This document shows, piece by piece, positions 7,792 to 14,052 of a DNA stretch of 16,210 nt. Numbering within the stretch: position 1 is the first letter of the stretch; each line of letters opens with the position of its first letter. Origin of the DNA: Pseudomonadota bacterium (GTDB taxonomy: Bacteria > Pseudomonadota > Alphaproteobacteria > Rhizobiales > Devosiaceae); the NCBI GenBank assembly GCA_023433985.1, contig JAEYTN010000245.1:1-16210 (forward strand). The letters run 5' to 3'. The notes below the pieces were generated by a model. It ran no database searches. It worked only from the letters and a program-made list of their open reading frames with translations, and was not told where the DNA came from. A program made the translations under genes and the position numbers.

Positions 7792-7863
7792 TGACGCTCC
7801 ACCGCTGGAGTCATTTGACGTTGCACCGAGCCCGGCATCTTTGCCGGAGTGACTGAACGTTGC
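7792..7863. repeat. Tandem pair of hairpins with shared 3' tail ACGTTGC
   Basis: The first unit has the stem CTCCA-ccgc-TGGAG (7797-7810), extended by TGA/TCA. The second has CCGGCA-tctt-TGCCGG (7832-7847). Each is followed by a similar tail, TGGAGTCATTTGACGTTGC and CGGAGTGACTGAACGTTGC, which agree at 13 of 19 positions with a period of 39 nt. The ACGTTGC words sit at 7818-7824 and 7857-7863. The stems differ in sequence while the structure is kept, which suggests a structured element or binding array. Strand and function are unknown. Confidence 0.4.
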
Positions 7864-8272
7864 TTGTCCGTTCGATGGTGAAAGCGTGTTCGCTGCGCCT
7901 GACACTGTGAAGGGAGGCGGGACTCATATGTGCCATGCCGCTCGTGCATGGAACGGACAGCCTGCGCAGCGGGCCGCCCCAGAAGTTAATCCCGGGAAGG
8001 CCCCCGAGGCGTGGGCGGTTCGCCGTTCATCAGCCGTTCAGCCGCCCGGCAAATCCGTGGCTCCATTGCGGCAAAATCATGAGGTACGTACCCGGTCTCT
8101 CCCGTCCATGCCCAACGAATGAGCACTCCAGAACGTGTGACAGGCGGACGACAGACAAGGAGCCCTCAGCCCTCAGCACTCGAAATCGCGCCGAATCCCG
8201 GCATCTCGCGAGCTAATTCAGGCGTTTAACTAATGCTGTCTCGCAAGCGCCGGGGATTCGTTAAGCGTTTAC

Positions 8273-8297
8273 CCTCATCCACGGGAACCGGATGAGG
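8273..8297. repeat. Perfect 8-bp inverted repeat upstream of receiver gene
   Basis: The arms CCTCATCC (8273-8280) and GGATGAGG (8290-8297) surround a 9-nt loop. A T4 run (8306-8309) follows nine bases later, too far for a standard intrinsic terminator. The loop and right arm contain GGAAC (8284-8288), which with CTTT at 8305 loosely resembles an EcfG-type stress promoter. It is about 125 nt before the next gene. Confidence 0.35.
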
Positions 8298-8390
8298 CGC
8301 CGCGCTTTTGCCATCCAATCGCGAAAGGATTCACACTGGGCAGAGCAGGGGGATTCGACCTCCGCTCTTAGTGCGCGCAAGGTGGAAGCC

Positions 8391-8438
8391 ATGCGTGTTT
8401 GGGTGAACGAACGGGTCCGATTTGTCAGCAACCGCTAG
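8391..8438 (+). CDS. 15-codon upstream ORF overlapping the receiver gene start
   Basis: ATG at 8391 is preceded by GGTGGAAG about 2-3 nt upstream and encodes MRVWVNERVRFVSNR before TAG at 8436-8438, overlapping the TTG start of the receiver gene in another frame. The receiver gene itself lacks a clear SD, so this leader ORF could deliver ribosomes by coupling. Alternatively a one-base change has split an original longer N-terminus, or it is chance. Confidence 0.3.
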   Translation: MRVWVNERVRFVSNR

Positions 8439-8835
8439 CCGCCCGCTTGTCCTCGTTGTCGAGGACGAACCTATGGTGATGCTGAGCGCCGTCCAGATGT
8501 TCGAGGCCGTAGGCTTCGAAGCCCTGGTGGCCTTCAGCTCCGACGAAGCCATCGCCCACCTCGAAAGCCGCAGCGGCGTCGTGGTGGCCTTCGCAGAATA
8601 CGATGCTCCCGGCACGCTGGATGGAGCCACCTTGGCGCGAACCATCCGCAACCGCTGGCCGACGGTGGAGATCATTGTCGTCTCGCGCCCGCGCGATGCC
8701 ATCGAGGATCTGCCTCTTGGTTCCCGCTATTTCGAGAAGCCCTATACTCAGGCGGCGATCGCCAGGGCCCTCGAGGAACTGGGCCTCATCGGCGACCAGC
8801 CCCGGGCCAAGACTAACCAGCCCCCGCGGGCCTGA
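8422..8835 (+). CDS. Stand-alone receiver-domain protein with Glu at the phospho-acceptor position
   Basis: 137 aa, essentially one REC (CheY-like) domain plus a short disordered tail. The beta1 segment LVLVVEDEP (9-17) gives the acidic pocket. The Ser in VVSRPRD and Lys in YFEKPY (switch Thr/Ser and Lys) are present. In related alphaproteobacterial receivers the phosphorylated Asp lies in a TD-V-D-MP-G-G-MDG pattern; here the stretch reads AFAEYDAPGTLDG, placing Glu59 at that position, though Asp61 could be considered instead. No output domain is present, so it would act through protein contact, constitutively or without phosphorylation. The only start giving a complete domain is TTG 8422; an in-frame stop lies at 8404. 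A short ORF (8391-8438) with its own SD overlaps this start. Confidence 0.8.
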   Translation: MSATASRPLVLVVEDEPMVMLSAVQMFEAVGFEALVAFSSDEAIAHLESRSGVVVAFAEYDAPGTLDGATLARTIRNRWPTVEIIVVSRPRDAIEDLPLGSRYFEKPYTQAAIARALEELGLIGDQPRAKTNQPPRA

Positions 8836-8859
8836 AAAAAAGCGATGTAAACGGGTATT

Positions 8860-8900
8860 CACTTAGCCCTTGCGCTAAGTGACGCAACGCGATACTTAGC
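8860..8900 (+). promoter_or_regulatory. Palindromic operator and possible promoter of the ArsR/SRPBCC operon
   Basis: A perfect inverted repeat CACTTAGC (8860-8867) - 6 nt - GCTAAGTG (8874-8881) is followed by a third half-site ACTTAGC at 8894-8900, three bases before the ATG of the regulator. This is the expected layout of an autoregulatory operator. A weak promoter TTGCGC (8870-8875) / GATACT (8891-8896), spacing 15, would overlap it and would start transcription almost at the ATG. No SD is seen before that ATG, so a leaderless message is possible. Confidence 0.55.
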
Positions 8901-8903
8901 CTT

Positions 8904-9242
8904 ATGGCACAGTATCAACCACTCGACAGCCTGTTCCAGGCCATCGCCGACCCCACCCGCCGCGCCGTCATCGGCCGCCTGAGCCGCGGGCCGGCGACCA
9001 TCAGCGACCTCGCCGCGCCCTTCGACATGGCGCTGCCGAGCTTCATGAAACACATCCACCAGCTCGAAGGCAGCGGCTGGATCAGCACCGAAAAGGCCGG
9101 GCGCATCCGCACCTGCCGCCTCGAACCCGCGTCCTTCTCCGCCGCCCAATCCTGGCTCGACGAACAGCGGGCGATCTGGGAAGGCCGCACCGACCGGCTC
9201 GAGGCCTTCGTCACCCGCACCAGCAAGGAGAAAGCGAAATGA
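8904..9242 (+). CDS. ArsR-family winged-helix transcriptional regulator
   Basis: 112 aa, the usual size. The start MAQYQPLDSLFQAIADPTRR and AVIGRLSRGPATISDLA are typical of the ArsR subgroup paired with SRPBCC/AHSA1 genes. The recognition region is about 31-60 (TISDLAAPFDMALPSFMKHI followed by LEGSGWI). No CxC metal site is present; the single Cys lies in RTCRLEP, so metal sensing is unlikely. It probably represses its own operon through the palindrome just upstream. Its stop overlaps the next gene's ATG by 4 nt (ATGA), a common signature of this pair. The ligand is unknown. Confidence 0.93.
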   Translation: MAQYQPLDSLFQAIADPTRRAVIGRLSRGPATISDLAAPFDMALPSFMKHIHQLEGSGWISTEKAGRIRTCRLEPASFSAAQSWLDEQRAIWEGRTDRLEAFVTRTSKEKAK

Positions 9243-9718
9243 ATGCGCCCTTCAATCCGAACCTCGACCTGTCCATCGAGCGCATCATCAAGGCTCCGCG
9301 CAGCACCGTCTGGCACGCCTGGACCGATCCGCAGAGCTTCGCCCAGTGGTGGGTGCCGCACCCCGCGCTCTGCCGTGTCGAGGCCATGGACCTCGTCCCC
9401 GGCGGCGCCCTTGTCACCAGCATCAGCGAGAACGGCGGCGCTTTCGGCCCGCACCTCGATGCCTGCTATCTGGCCGTCGAGCCGGAGCACCGCCTCGTCT
9501 TCACCAACGCCTTGACCGGCGGCTGGCGGCCCGCCGCCGAGCCCTTCATCACCGCCATCGTCACGCTTGCCGACCATCCAGACGGCACGCTCTACACCGC
9601 CCGCGTCATGCACAAGTCCGCCGACGTGCGGAACCACCACGCCGAGCTTGGCTTCTACGATGGTTGGGGTACGGTCGCGACCCAGCTCGCGGCGCTGGTC
9701 GAGGGCAGGGTTCAGTAG
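9239..9718 (+). CDS. SRPBCC-family protein (AHSA1 / activator of Hsp90 ATPase homologue-like)
   Basis: 159 aa. The N-terminal pattern LSIERIIKAPRSTVWHAWTDP followed by FAQWWVPHP is the hallmark of the bacterial AHSA1-like SRPBCC (START-like) fold, which forms a hydrophobic ligand pocket. The C-terminal helix includes GFYDGWGTVATQLAAL, with the GWxxxxxxL pattern of the family. There is no signal peptide, so it is cytoplasmic. It is translationally coupled to the ArsR regulator, which suggests the two respond to or handle the same small molecule; the substrate is not predictable from sequence. Confidence 0.92.
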   Translation: MNAPFNPNLDLSIERIIKAPRSTVWHAWTDPQSFAQWWVPHPALCRVEAMDLVPGGALVTSISENGGAFGPHLDACYLAVEPEHRLVFTNALTGGWRPAAEPFITAIVTLADHPDGTLYTARVMHKSADVRNHHAELGFYDGWGTVATQLAALVEGRVQ

Positions 9719-9739
9719 CACCCGCCTCGCTTGGCGGTG

Positions 9740-9768
9740 CCGGCCGCGTCTGCTATTGCCGGCCGCCT
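9740..9768. repeat. 10-bp direct repeat TGCCGGCCGC
   Basis: Two copies (9740-9749 and 9759-9768), 19 bp apart, each with the palindrome GCCGGC, lie between the SRPBCC gene stop and the WcbI-like gene. Half-turn-type spacing of near two helical turns could fit a regulator site, but GC-rich chance similarity is equally likely. Confidence 0.25.
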
Positions 9769-9789
9769 GTCACGAGCGAAGGCCGGTCT

Positions 9790-10590
9790 ATGCGTGTTCT
9801 GTTCTACGGCGGTTGCCACGCCACCGCGCTCGAGAAGCTCTTCCGGGCCACTGCCGCCGGGTCCCACCAGTTCAGCAGCCTGCAGAACTACGAGCTGATC
9901 AACGCCGGCACCCCGTTCCCCTATGACCGGCTGACGCGCTACGACGCCGTCGTCTATTCCCCGATCCGCAACAAGGACGAGTGGAACACCGAGCACCTGG
10001 TTGAGCGCTGCGCTGCGCTCGGCATTCCCACCGTCTGCTTCGCGTGGCTGCAGTGGAACGGCTACTTCCCCGACGTGATGAAGCTCGACCGGGCCCCGCA
10101 CATCTGGGGCTACCGCCGCCTTGCCGACCGGGCCGCCGAAGGCGCCACCTTTTCCCAGCTGCTCGCGGATGCTCGCGATCCCGCCGCGTTCGACCCCGCC
10201 GGCTACGCCGATTGGTCGTTCCGCGCGCTCGAGGAGCACGAGGCCGGCGTCGATGTCCCGATCAGCAGCTTCATCCGCAAGCACTACCGGTCCCAGCGCC
10301 TGTTCTGGACGCCCGACCACCCCACGCTCACGCTCTATACCTATGTGCAGAAGGAGATCGCCCGTCGTCTCGGCATCGGCCTCAAATGGTTCGCCCGCCA
10401 CGACGAGCTCCACCCCGATGCCTTCATCATCCTGCCCGGCGTCGCCGAAGCCCTTGGCCTCCGCTTCACCGGCGAGGAGTACCGGCCCGCGGAGTGGCGC
10501 AAGGGCGTCGGCCTCGAGCCGTTCCTGACGCTCACGCTCGAGCTGTTCGGCGAGACTCGCCCTCAACCGGCCGCGGCGAACGCGTCCTGA
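9790..10590 (+). CDS. WcbI-family polysaccharide biosynthesis protein, putative acyltransferase
   Basis: 266 aa. The start MRVLFYGGCHATALEKLF fits the WcbI domain, where a G-(N/G)-C motif near the N-terminus (here GGCH, 8-11) opens an SGNH-hydrolase-like fold. Later family-like stretches are YDAVVYSPIRN, PHIWGYRRL and the C-terminal HPTLTLYTYVQKEIARRLG (about residues 177-195), with H177 in the DHPT pattern a plausible second catalytic residue. WcbI proteins are known from capsule clusters and are thought to acylate glycans; the exact reaction is not settled. Chosen start ATG 9790; a longer in-frame extension upstream would overlap the SRPBCC gene and lacks protein-like sequence. It stands alone here, though the alg operon is only 2 kb away. 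Confidence 0.75.
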   Translation: MRVLFYGGCHATALEKLFRATAAGSHQFSSLQNYELINAGTPFPYDRLTRYDAVVYSPIRNKDEWNTEHLVERCAALGIPTVCFAWLQWNGYFPDVMKLDRAPHIWGYRRLADRAAEGATFSQLLADARDPAAFDPAGYADWSFRALEEHEAGVDVPISSFIRKHYRSQRLFWTPDHPTLTLYTYVQKEIARRLGIGLKWFARHDELHPDAFIILPGVAEALGLRFTGEEYRPAEWRKGVGLEPFLTLTLELFGETRPQPAAANAS

Positions 10591-10619
10591 TCAAGCCATC
10601 ATCGATGTAGGGAGAAGAT

Positions 10620-10695
10620 TGGCTCCGCGGCTTGGACTCGAACCAAGGACCATTCGATTAACAGTCGAATGCTCTACCAACTGAGCTACCGCGGA
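10620..10695 (-). tRNA. tRNA-Asn (GTT)
   Basis: On the minus strand the gene begins TCCGCGG and ends CCGCGGA-G-CCA, forming a perfect 7-bp acceptor stem with encoded CCA (10620-10622). The D arm GTAGCTCAGTTGGTAGAGC, an anticodon loop CTGTTAATC with anticodon GTT, and the T arm GGTTCGAGTCC are all standard. Length 76 nt. Confidence 0.97.
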
Positions 10696-10724
10696 ACACG
10701 TCGCCGTCAAGGCAGCGCCCGTTT

Positions 10725-10758
10725 AGGGGCATTGCTCTGCTTTGGCAAGCCCCTTTTT
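10725..10758 (+). terminator. Rho-independent terminator, plus strand
   Basis: AGGGGC-(a)-TTGC pairs with GCAA-GCCCCT around a 9-nt loop, a 10-bp stem with one bulged base, followed by TTTT (10755-10758). It would stop plus-strand transcription from the WcbI-like gene before it runs antisense into mobA. It also lies upstream of the minus-strand tRNA-Asn. Confidence 0.6.
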
Positions 10759-10760
10759 CC

Positions 10761-11399
10761 CTACCATGGAAAACCTGTCGCCGAGCCTGCCGCGCGAGCC
10801 TCGGCGAGCGCTAGGTCCTGCGGCGTATTGATGTTTGCGAACGGATCGCCGGCCGGCCCCGCGGGCCACTCCACCGCAACCGCACCCATTTCCGCCGCCA
10901 GCGACTTGAGGCTTCGCGGCGCCGTTCCGGCCCGCAACCGCGCCGGAAGCGCGCGGACACGATCCAGCCGCCACACCGAGTTGGTAGGGTAGGGCTGCCG
11001 CCCGTAGGTCCCGATCGCCGCCGCTCGGCCGCCCAGCCCCGTCAGCAGCCGCGCGACATAATCCTCCGGCAGGAACGGAGCATCCACCGCCGCACAGACC
11101 AGCAGCTCCGCCTCGGTCCCGAGCAGATCCACCGCCGCCGCGAATCCCGCCAGCGGCCCCGCGTAGTCGCCGGGCAGGTCGCTCACCGGCCTTGCTCCTG
11201 CCGGCAGCGCGAGCGCTGCCGGATCGTGCGGCCCGTGCGCCACCACAATCGGCCGGCAGCCGCCGAGCACCCCTAGCACCCGATCGAGCAACCGCACGCC
11301 ACCGACTTGCAACTGCGCCTTCACCCGCCCGCCCAGCCGCTCTCCTCTCCCTCCGGCGAGCACCACCGCCGCGACCGATTCCACACCTTCCGATCTCAT
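10761..11399 (-). CDS. mobA: Molybdenum cofactor guanylyltransferase
   Basis: 212 aa, the usual MobA size. It attaches GMP to molybdopterin to make the MGD form of the cofactor used by DMSO-reductase-family enzymes. Visible motifs: VVLAGGRGERLGG (12-24) for the GTP loop, K27, the metal-binding Asp106 in AAVDAPFLP, and FANINTPQDLA (188-198). The usual DK after RMGG reads VK here (V26-K27), a modest deviation. Start ATG 11399 is chosen because AAGGTG lies about 8 nt upstream; the first ATG of the longer ORF (11459) lies inside tRNA-Cys. No other cofactor genes are adjacent. It is flanked by two tRNA genes. Confidence 0.88.
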   Translation of the reverse strand: MRSEGVESVAAVVLAGGRGERLGGRVKAQLQVGGVRLLDRVLGVLGGCRPIVVAHGPHDPAALALPAGARPVSDLPGDYAGPLAGFAAAVDLLGTEAELLVCAAVDAPFLPEDYVARLLTGLGGRAAAIGTYGRQPYPTNSVWRLDRVRALPARLRAGTAPRSLKSLAAEMGAVAVEWPAGPAGDPFANINTPQDLALAEARAAGSATGFPW

Positions 11400-11453
11400 G
11401 CCCTCTTCACCTTGCGTAAAGGCAGTCGCTGCCATATGAAGCCGCCTCGGTGA

Positions 11454-11527
11454 GGCCACGTGGCGGAGTGGTTACGCAGCGGATTGCAAATCCGTGTATT
11501 CCGGTTCGATTCCGGACGTGGCCTCCA
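11454..11527 (+). tRNA. tRNA-Cys (GCA)
   Basis: Acceptor arms GGCCACG and CGTGGCC pair perfectly, followed by U73 (typical for Cys) and encoded CCA at 11525-11527. The anticodon arm GGATT-GCA-AATCC carries anticodon GCA, and the T arm TCCGG-TTCGATT-CCGGA is standard. Length 74 nt. It is divergent from mobA. Confidence 0.97.
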
Positions 11528-11619
11528 ACTTCCCCTGCCGCCGCGCTTTTGTCACCGGTTGCCCGCGCCACGCACCGGCGCTATCACCGGGCCACCTCAT
11601 GCCAGCCTCGGGGATTACA

Positions 11620-12273
11620 ATGGCCGATTTCGCAACCGCTCGCCGCCGCATGGTCGACAACCAGCTGCGCACCAGCAACGTCACCGATCGCCGGATTCTC
11701 GCCGCCATGGACGAGGTGCCGCGTGAGCGCTTCGTGCCCGAGGAACGCCAGGCGCTGGCCTACGCCGATACCGTCCACAATCTCGGCGCCGGCCGCGCGC
11801 TGCCGTCCCCGGCGCCGTTCGCCAAGCTGGTCCAGCTGGCCGAGGTCGATCCGGCCGACACCGTGCTCGATATCGGGGTCGGCACGGGGTATTCGACCGC
11901 CGTGCTCTCCCGCCTCGCCGCCCAGGTCACCGGGGTCGAAAGCGATCCCGCCCTCGCCACCAGGGCTCGCGACCTCCTCGCTGCACTCGGCGTCGGCAAC
12001 GCCACCATCGCCCAGGGCTCGCTCGACGGCGCCGGCCAGCCCGGCGACTCGTTCGACGTCATCGTTCTTGAGGGCGCGGTGGCCGAGGTCCCCGCGGGCC
12101 TGTTTTCGCTGCTGAGGGATCGTGGCCGGCTCGTGGCGCTGCTGCGGCGTAACGGCGCGGGCGTCGCGCATGTTTATGTCAAATCCGGCGGCGAGGTGGC
12201 CGCGCGGGCTGAGTTCAACACCGCCTTGCCGCCGCTCGCCCCGGCTCCGCGCGAGGAAAGCTTCGTCTTCTGA
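11620..12273 (+). CDS. Protein-L-isoaspartate O-methyltransferase family protein (non-canonical)
   Basis: 217 aa SAM-dependent methyltransferase. It has the PIMT N-terminal helix region (RRRMVDNQLRTSNVTDRRIL then MDEVPRERFVP), SAM motif I VLDIGVGTGYSTAVLSRLA (82-100), the acidic residue ending beta2 (VTGVESDP) and FDVIVLEGAV (145-154). The substrate-binding segment usually read as GxGQTISQP is GAGRALPSPAPF (56-67) here, so true repair of isoaspartate is not assured. The family commonly sits upstream of tolC in rhizobia-like genomes under this name. Start ATG 11620 is preceded by GGGGAT at good spacing; ATG 11599 is an alternative. tRNA-Cys lies just upstream. Confidence 0.85.
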   Translation: MADFATARRRMVDNQLRTSNVTDRRILAAMDEVPRERFVPEERQALAYADTVHNLGAGRALPSPAPFAKLVQLAEVDPADTVLDIGVGTGYSTAVLSRLAAQVTGVESDPALATRARDLLAALGVGNATIAQGSLDGAGQPGDSFDVIVLEGAVAEVPAGLFSLLRDRGRLVALLRRNGAGVAHVYVKSGGEVAARAEFNTALPPLAPAPREESFVF

Positions 12274-12333
12274 CGCCCGGCAACCGGCCGTTTCGTGATA
12301 ACTGACTGGGCGGCCATCACTGTTGCTGCCGAA

Positions 12334-12361
12334 TTACGCGATCCGCAAAAGCAGTGTTAAA
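12334..12361 (+). promoter_or_regulatory. Possible tolC promoter
   Basis: TTACGC (12334-12339) and GTTAAA (12356-12361) are separated by 16 nt in a locally AT-rich stretch. A start near 12369 would fall at the edge of the inverted repeat just downstream. Both boxes are weak matches. Confidence 0.3.
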
Positions 12362-12367
12362 AAATGG

Positions 12368-12389
12368 CAACTCTTGTGAACGAGAGTTG
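12368..12389. promoter_or_regulatory. 22-bp inverted repeat upstream of tolC, candidate operator
   Basis: Perfect 7-bp arms CAACTCT (12368-12374) and AGAGTTG (12383-12389) with an 8-nt spacer. It lies 53-74 nt before the tolC start and just after a candidate promoter. A second short stem GCCCC-(7 nt)-GGGGC (about 12393-12409) follows and could alternatively pair with GGCAC near 12419. This suggests repressor control of the efflux/secretion channel, or a leader structure. Confidence 0.4.
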
Positions 12390-12441
12390 TGTGCCCCATG
12401 TGCCGGGGCGTAGTGTCGGGCACGTGTCGGAGATAGGTTCT

Positions 12442-13803
12442 ATGGGTTATCTGGGGGCAGTGCGGGCGGGCGCCCTTGCCGTCGTGTTGAGTTGCGTGCC
12501 GACGATCGCGCACGCCGAGTCGTTGAAGGAGGCGCTGGCCAGCGCCTACACCAACAACCCCAACATCATGTCCGCGCTGCTGGATGTGAAGTCCACGGCT
12601 GAAGGCATCGCGCTTGCCAAGTCCGGCAAGCTGCCCACCATCGGTATTTCGGCCACGGCCGGCGCCAGCTGGTCTGCCGGCAACCCGCTCGGCGACAGCC
12701 TCGACATCAACTACGGTCAGGTCGGCGCAAGCTACAACCAGACCCTGTTCGACAACTTCCAGACCGAAGCCGAGATCGAGCAGGCGCGTGCCCTCACCGA
12801 ACTCAGCAAATACACGCTGCGCAACCAGGAGCAGAATGTCCTGCTCTCGGTGGTGCAGGCCTATTTCGGCGTCATCCGCGACACCCAGCTGGTGCAGCTG
12901 CGCGCCGACAACATGAGCTTCTTCGATGCCCAGGTCGGTTCCGCGGAGGACCGGCTGCGGCTTGGCGAAGGCACCCGGATCGACGTCTCGCAGGCGCGTA
13001 CCCGGCAGGCTGCGGCGATCGCGTCGTACCAGGCCGCCATCGCCTCGCTGCAGACCAGCCAGGCCAGCTACGAGCGCTGGGTCGGCCACAAGCCGAAGAA
13101 CCTGTCGAGCGACTACAACTTCGGCAAGTCGCTGCCGGGCTCCATCGACTCTGCCATTGCCTCGGCCGAGGAGCGGCATCCGGCGCTGCTTTCCGCTCGG
13201 GCCGCTATCCGCGTCGCGCAGGCCGGCTCCGACGCCGCCAGCGCCGCCTTCGGCCCCAAGCTGAACATGATCGGGCAGCTCTGCGCCATCGGCTGCTTCG
13301 GCCTCGACAATCCCGGCGCCTCCGGCTCGCTGAACTTCCAGCTGACCATCCCGATCTACGCCGGCGGCGCCCTCGGCGCTTCGATCCGCCGCGCCAATAT
13401 CGAGCAGATCAAGTCCGAGGTGGATGCGCTCTCGGCCCGCGACCAGATCCGTGAATCGGTGATCTCCGCCTGGTCCAGCCTGCAGAACTCCTCGGCGCAG
13501 ATCGAATCGGCCCAGTCGGCCGTCGAATCCGGGCAGCTCGTCGTCGAGGGCACGGTGCAGGAGCGCGATGTCGGGCAGAAGACCACGCTCGACGTCCTCA
13601 ACGCCCAGGCCGAACTCACCCAGGCCCGCGAGGGGCTGATCCAGGCCCGCGCCAGCCGGATGATCGCCGCCTTCGCCCTGCTCGCCGCCTCCGGCCGCCT
13701 CTCGGCCGAGGACCTGCGGCTCAATGTCGAGGTCCACTCCGCCGATGGCTACATCGCCAAGGTCGAGGATGTCTGGCAGGAACTGCGTGCCCTCGACGAG
13801 TAA
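12442..13803 (+). CDS. tolC: TolC-family outer membrane channel protein
   Basis: 453 aa, typical for TolC. The signal peptide MGYLGAVRAGALAVVLSC ends near IAHA-ES, giving mature ESLKEALASAYTNNPNIM. Two repeated coiled helix-barrel halves are visible, with motifs VGASYNQTLFDNFQTEAEIEQA and LTIPIYAGGALGASIRRA, and GERLRLGEGTRIDVSQA-like and VQERDVGQKTTLDVLNAQAEL repeats characteristic of the family. It forms the trimeric outer-membrane tunnel for type I secretion and efflux. Start ATG 12442 is chosen for the SD GGAG 9 nt upstream and the immediate signal peptide; the longer start at 12364 would put 26 residues before it. A strong terminator follows. A role in exporting the alg polymer is not implied. 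Confidence 0.95.
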   Translation: MGYLGAVRAGALAVVLSCVPTIAHAESLKEALASAYTNNPNIMSALLDVKSTAEGIALAKSGKLPTIGISATAGASWSAGNPLGDSLDINYGQVGASYNQTLFDNFQTEAEIEQARALTELSKYTLRNQEQNVLLSVVQAYFGVIRDTQLVQLRADNMSFFDAQVGSAEDRLRLGEGTRIDVSQARTRQAAAIASYQAAIASLQTSQASYERWVGHKPKNLSSDYNFGKSLPGSIDSAIASAEERHPALLSARAAIRVAQAGSDAASAAFGPKLNMIGQLCAIGCFGLDNPGASGSLNFQLTIPIYAGGALGASIRRANIEQIKSEVDALSARDQIRESVISAWSSLQNSSAQIESAQSAVESGQLVVEGTVQERDVGQKTTLDVLNAQAELTQAREGLIQARASRMIAAFALLAASGRLSAEDLRLNVEVHSADGYIAKVEDVWQELRALDE

Positions 13804-13823
13804 GCTCGGCGTTACTGAACATT

Positions 13824-13865
13824 CAGGGGCCTGGTCGCAAAGCTGCGGCCGGGCCCCTGTGTTTC
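13824..13865 (+). terminator. Strong intrinsic terminator after tolC
   Basis: Two 16-nt arms (13824-13839 and 13844-13859), CAGGGGCCTGGTCGCA and TGCGGCCGGGCCCCTG, pair fully if two G-U pairs are allowed, around the loop AAGC. A short TGTTT tail follows. It lies 20 nt after the tolC stop and separates tolC from popZ transcription. Confidence 0.8.
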
Positions 13866-13933
13866 GTGGCGCGTGCCGGCTCGGAATGCCGGGAAAACTC
13901 CTGGGGAAGCCGCGAGCGATAGTGGGGTCGCGA

Positions 13934-13963
13934 TTCACAAACCGCCATTGCTTGGACTAGATT
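13934..13963 (+). promoter_or_regulatory. Possible popZ promoter
   Basis: TTCACA (13934-13939) and TAGATT (13958-13963) are 18 nt apart, after the tolC terminator and about 90 nt before popZ. The match is weak but the terminator means popZ needs its own promoter here. Confidence 0.3.
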
Positions 13964-14052
13964 GGGGGCAGTCGATTCGGCGCGGCGCCGGATCGAGTCC
14001 TTTTCAAGGTCGTTTCTCGGGCCGCGTAAGTGGCGGGTATTGTGAGGCATTG

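Larger units (their letters stand above)
7667..8421. other. 755-nt intergenic region without a convincing gene
   Basis: It separates the minus-strand alg operon from the plus-strand receiver gene, so both promoters should lie here. It holds the algD leader and operator candidates, a tandem pair of hairpins (7792-7863), an inverted repeat (8273-8297) and scattered TTAA-containing words (GCGTTTAAC near 8222, GTTAAGCGTTTACC near 8260). A 64-codon ORF starting at 7928 has a good GGGAGG upstream, but its third positions lack the GC bias of its neighbours and the product is not recognisable. The long length and hairpins leave room for a small RNA. Confidence 0.6.

Noticed and set aside
7752..7949. 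65-codon minus-strand ORF in the alg intergenic region
   Set aside because: No SD, no recognisable sequence, and it crosses the hairpin pair.
7928..8122. 64-codon ORF with GGGAGG ten bases upstream
   Set aside because: Third positions lack the strong GC bias of real genes here and the product is unrecognisable; kept only as a remote possibility.
8821..8845. GC-rich stretch then A7 after the receiver gene as a terminator
   Set aside because: On the plus strand the run is A, not T; the stem is only 4 bp.
9346..9789. N-terminal extension of the WcbI-like frame
   Set aside because: The extension overlaps the SRPBCC gene in another frame and is Arg/His-rich; the domain begins cleanly at ATG 9790.
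11400..11459. Upstream start for mobA at 11459
   Set aside because: That ATG lies inside the tRNA-Cys gene; ATG 11399 has a better ribosome-binding site and gives the normal MobA N-terminus.
12334..13938. Minus-strand 534-codon ORF covering tolC, longer than tolC itself
   Set aside because: Gly/Asp/Arg-rich shadow that would also run through the tolC terminator; tolC has a signal peptide, SD and family repeats.
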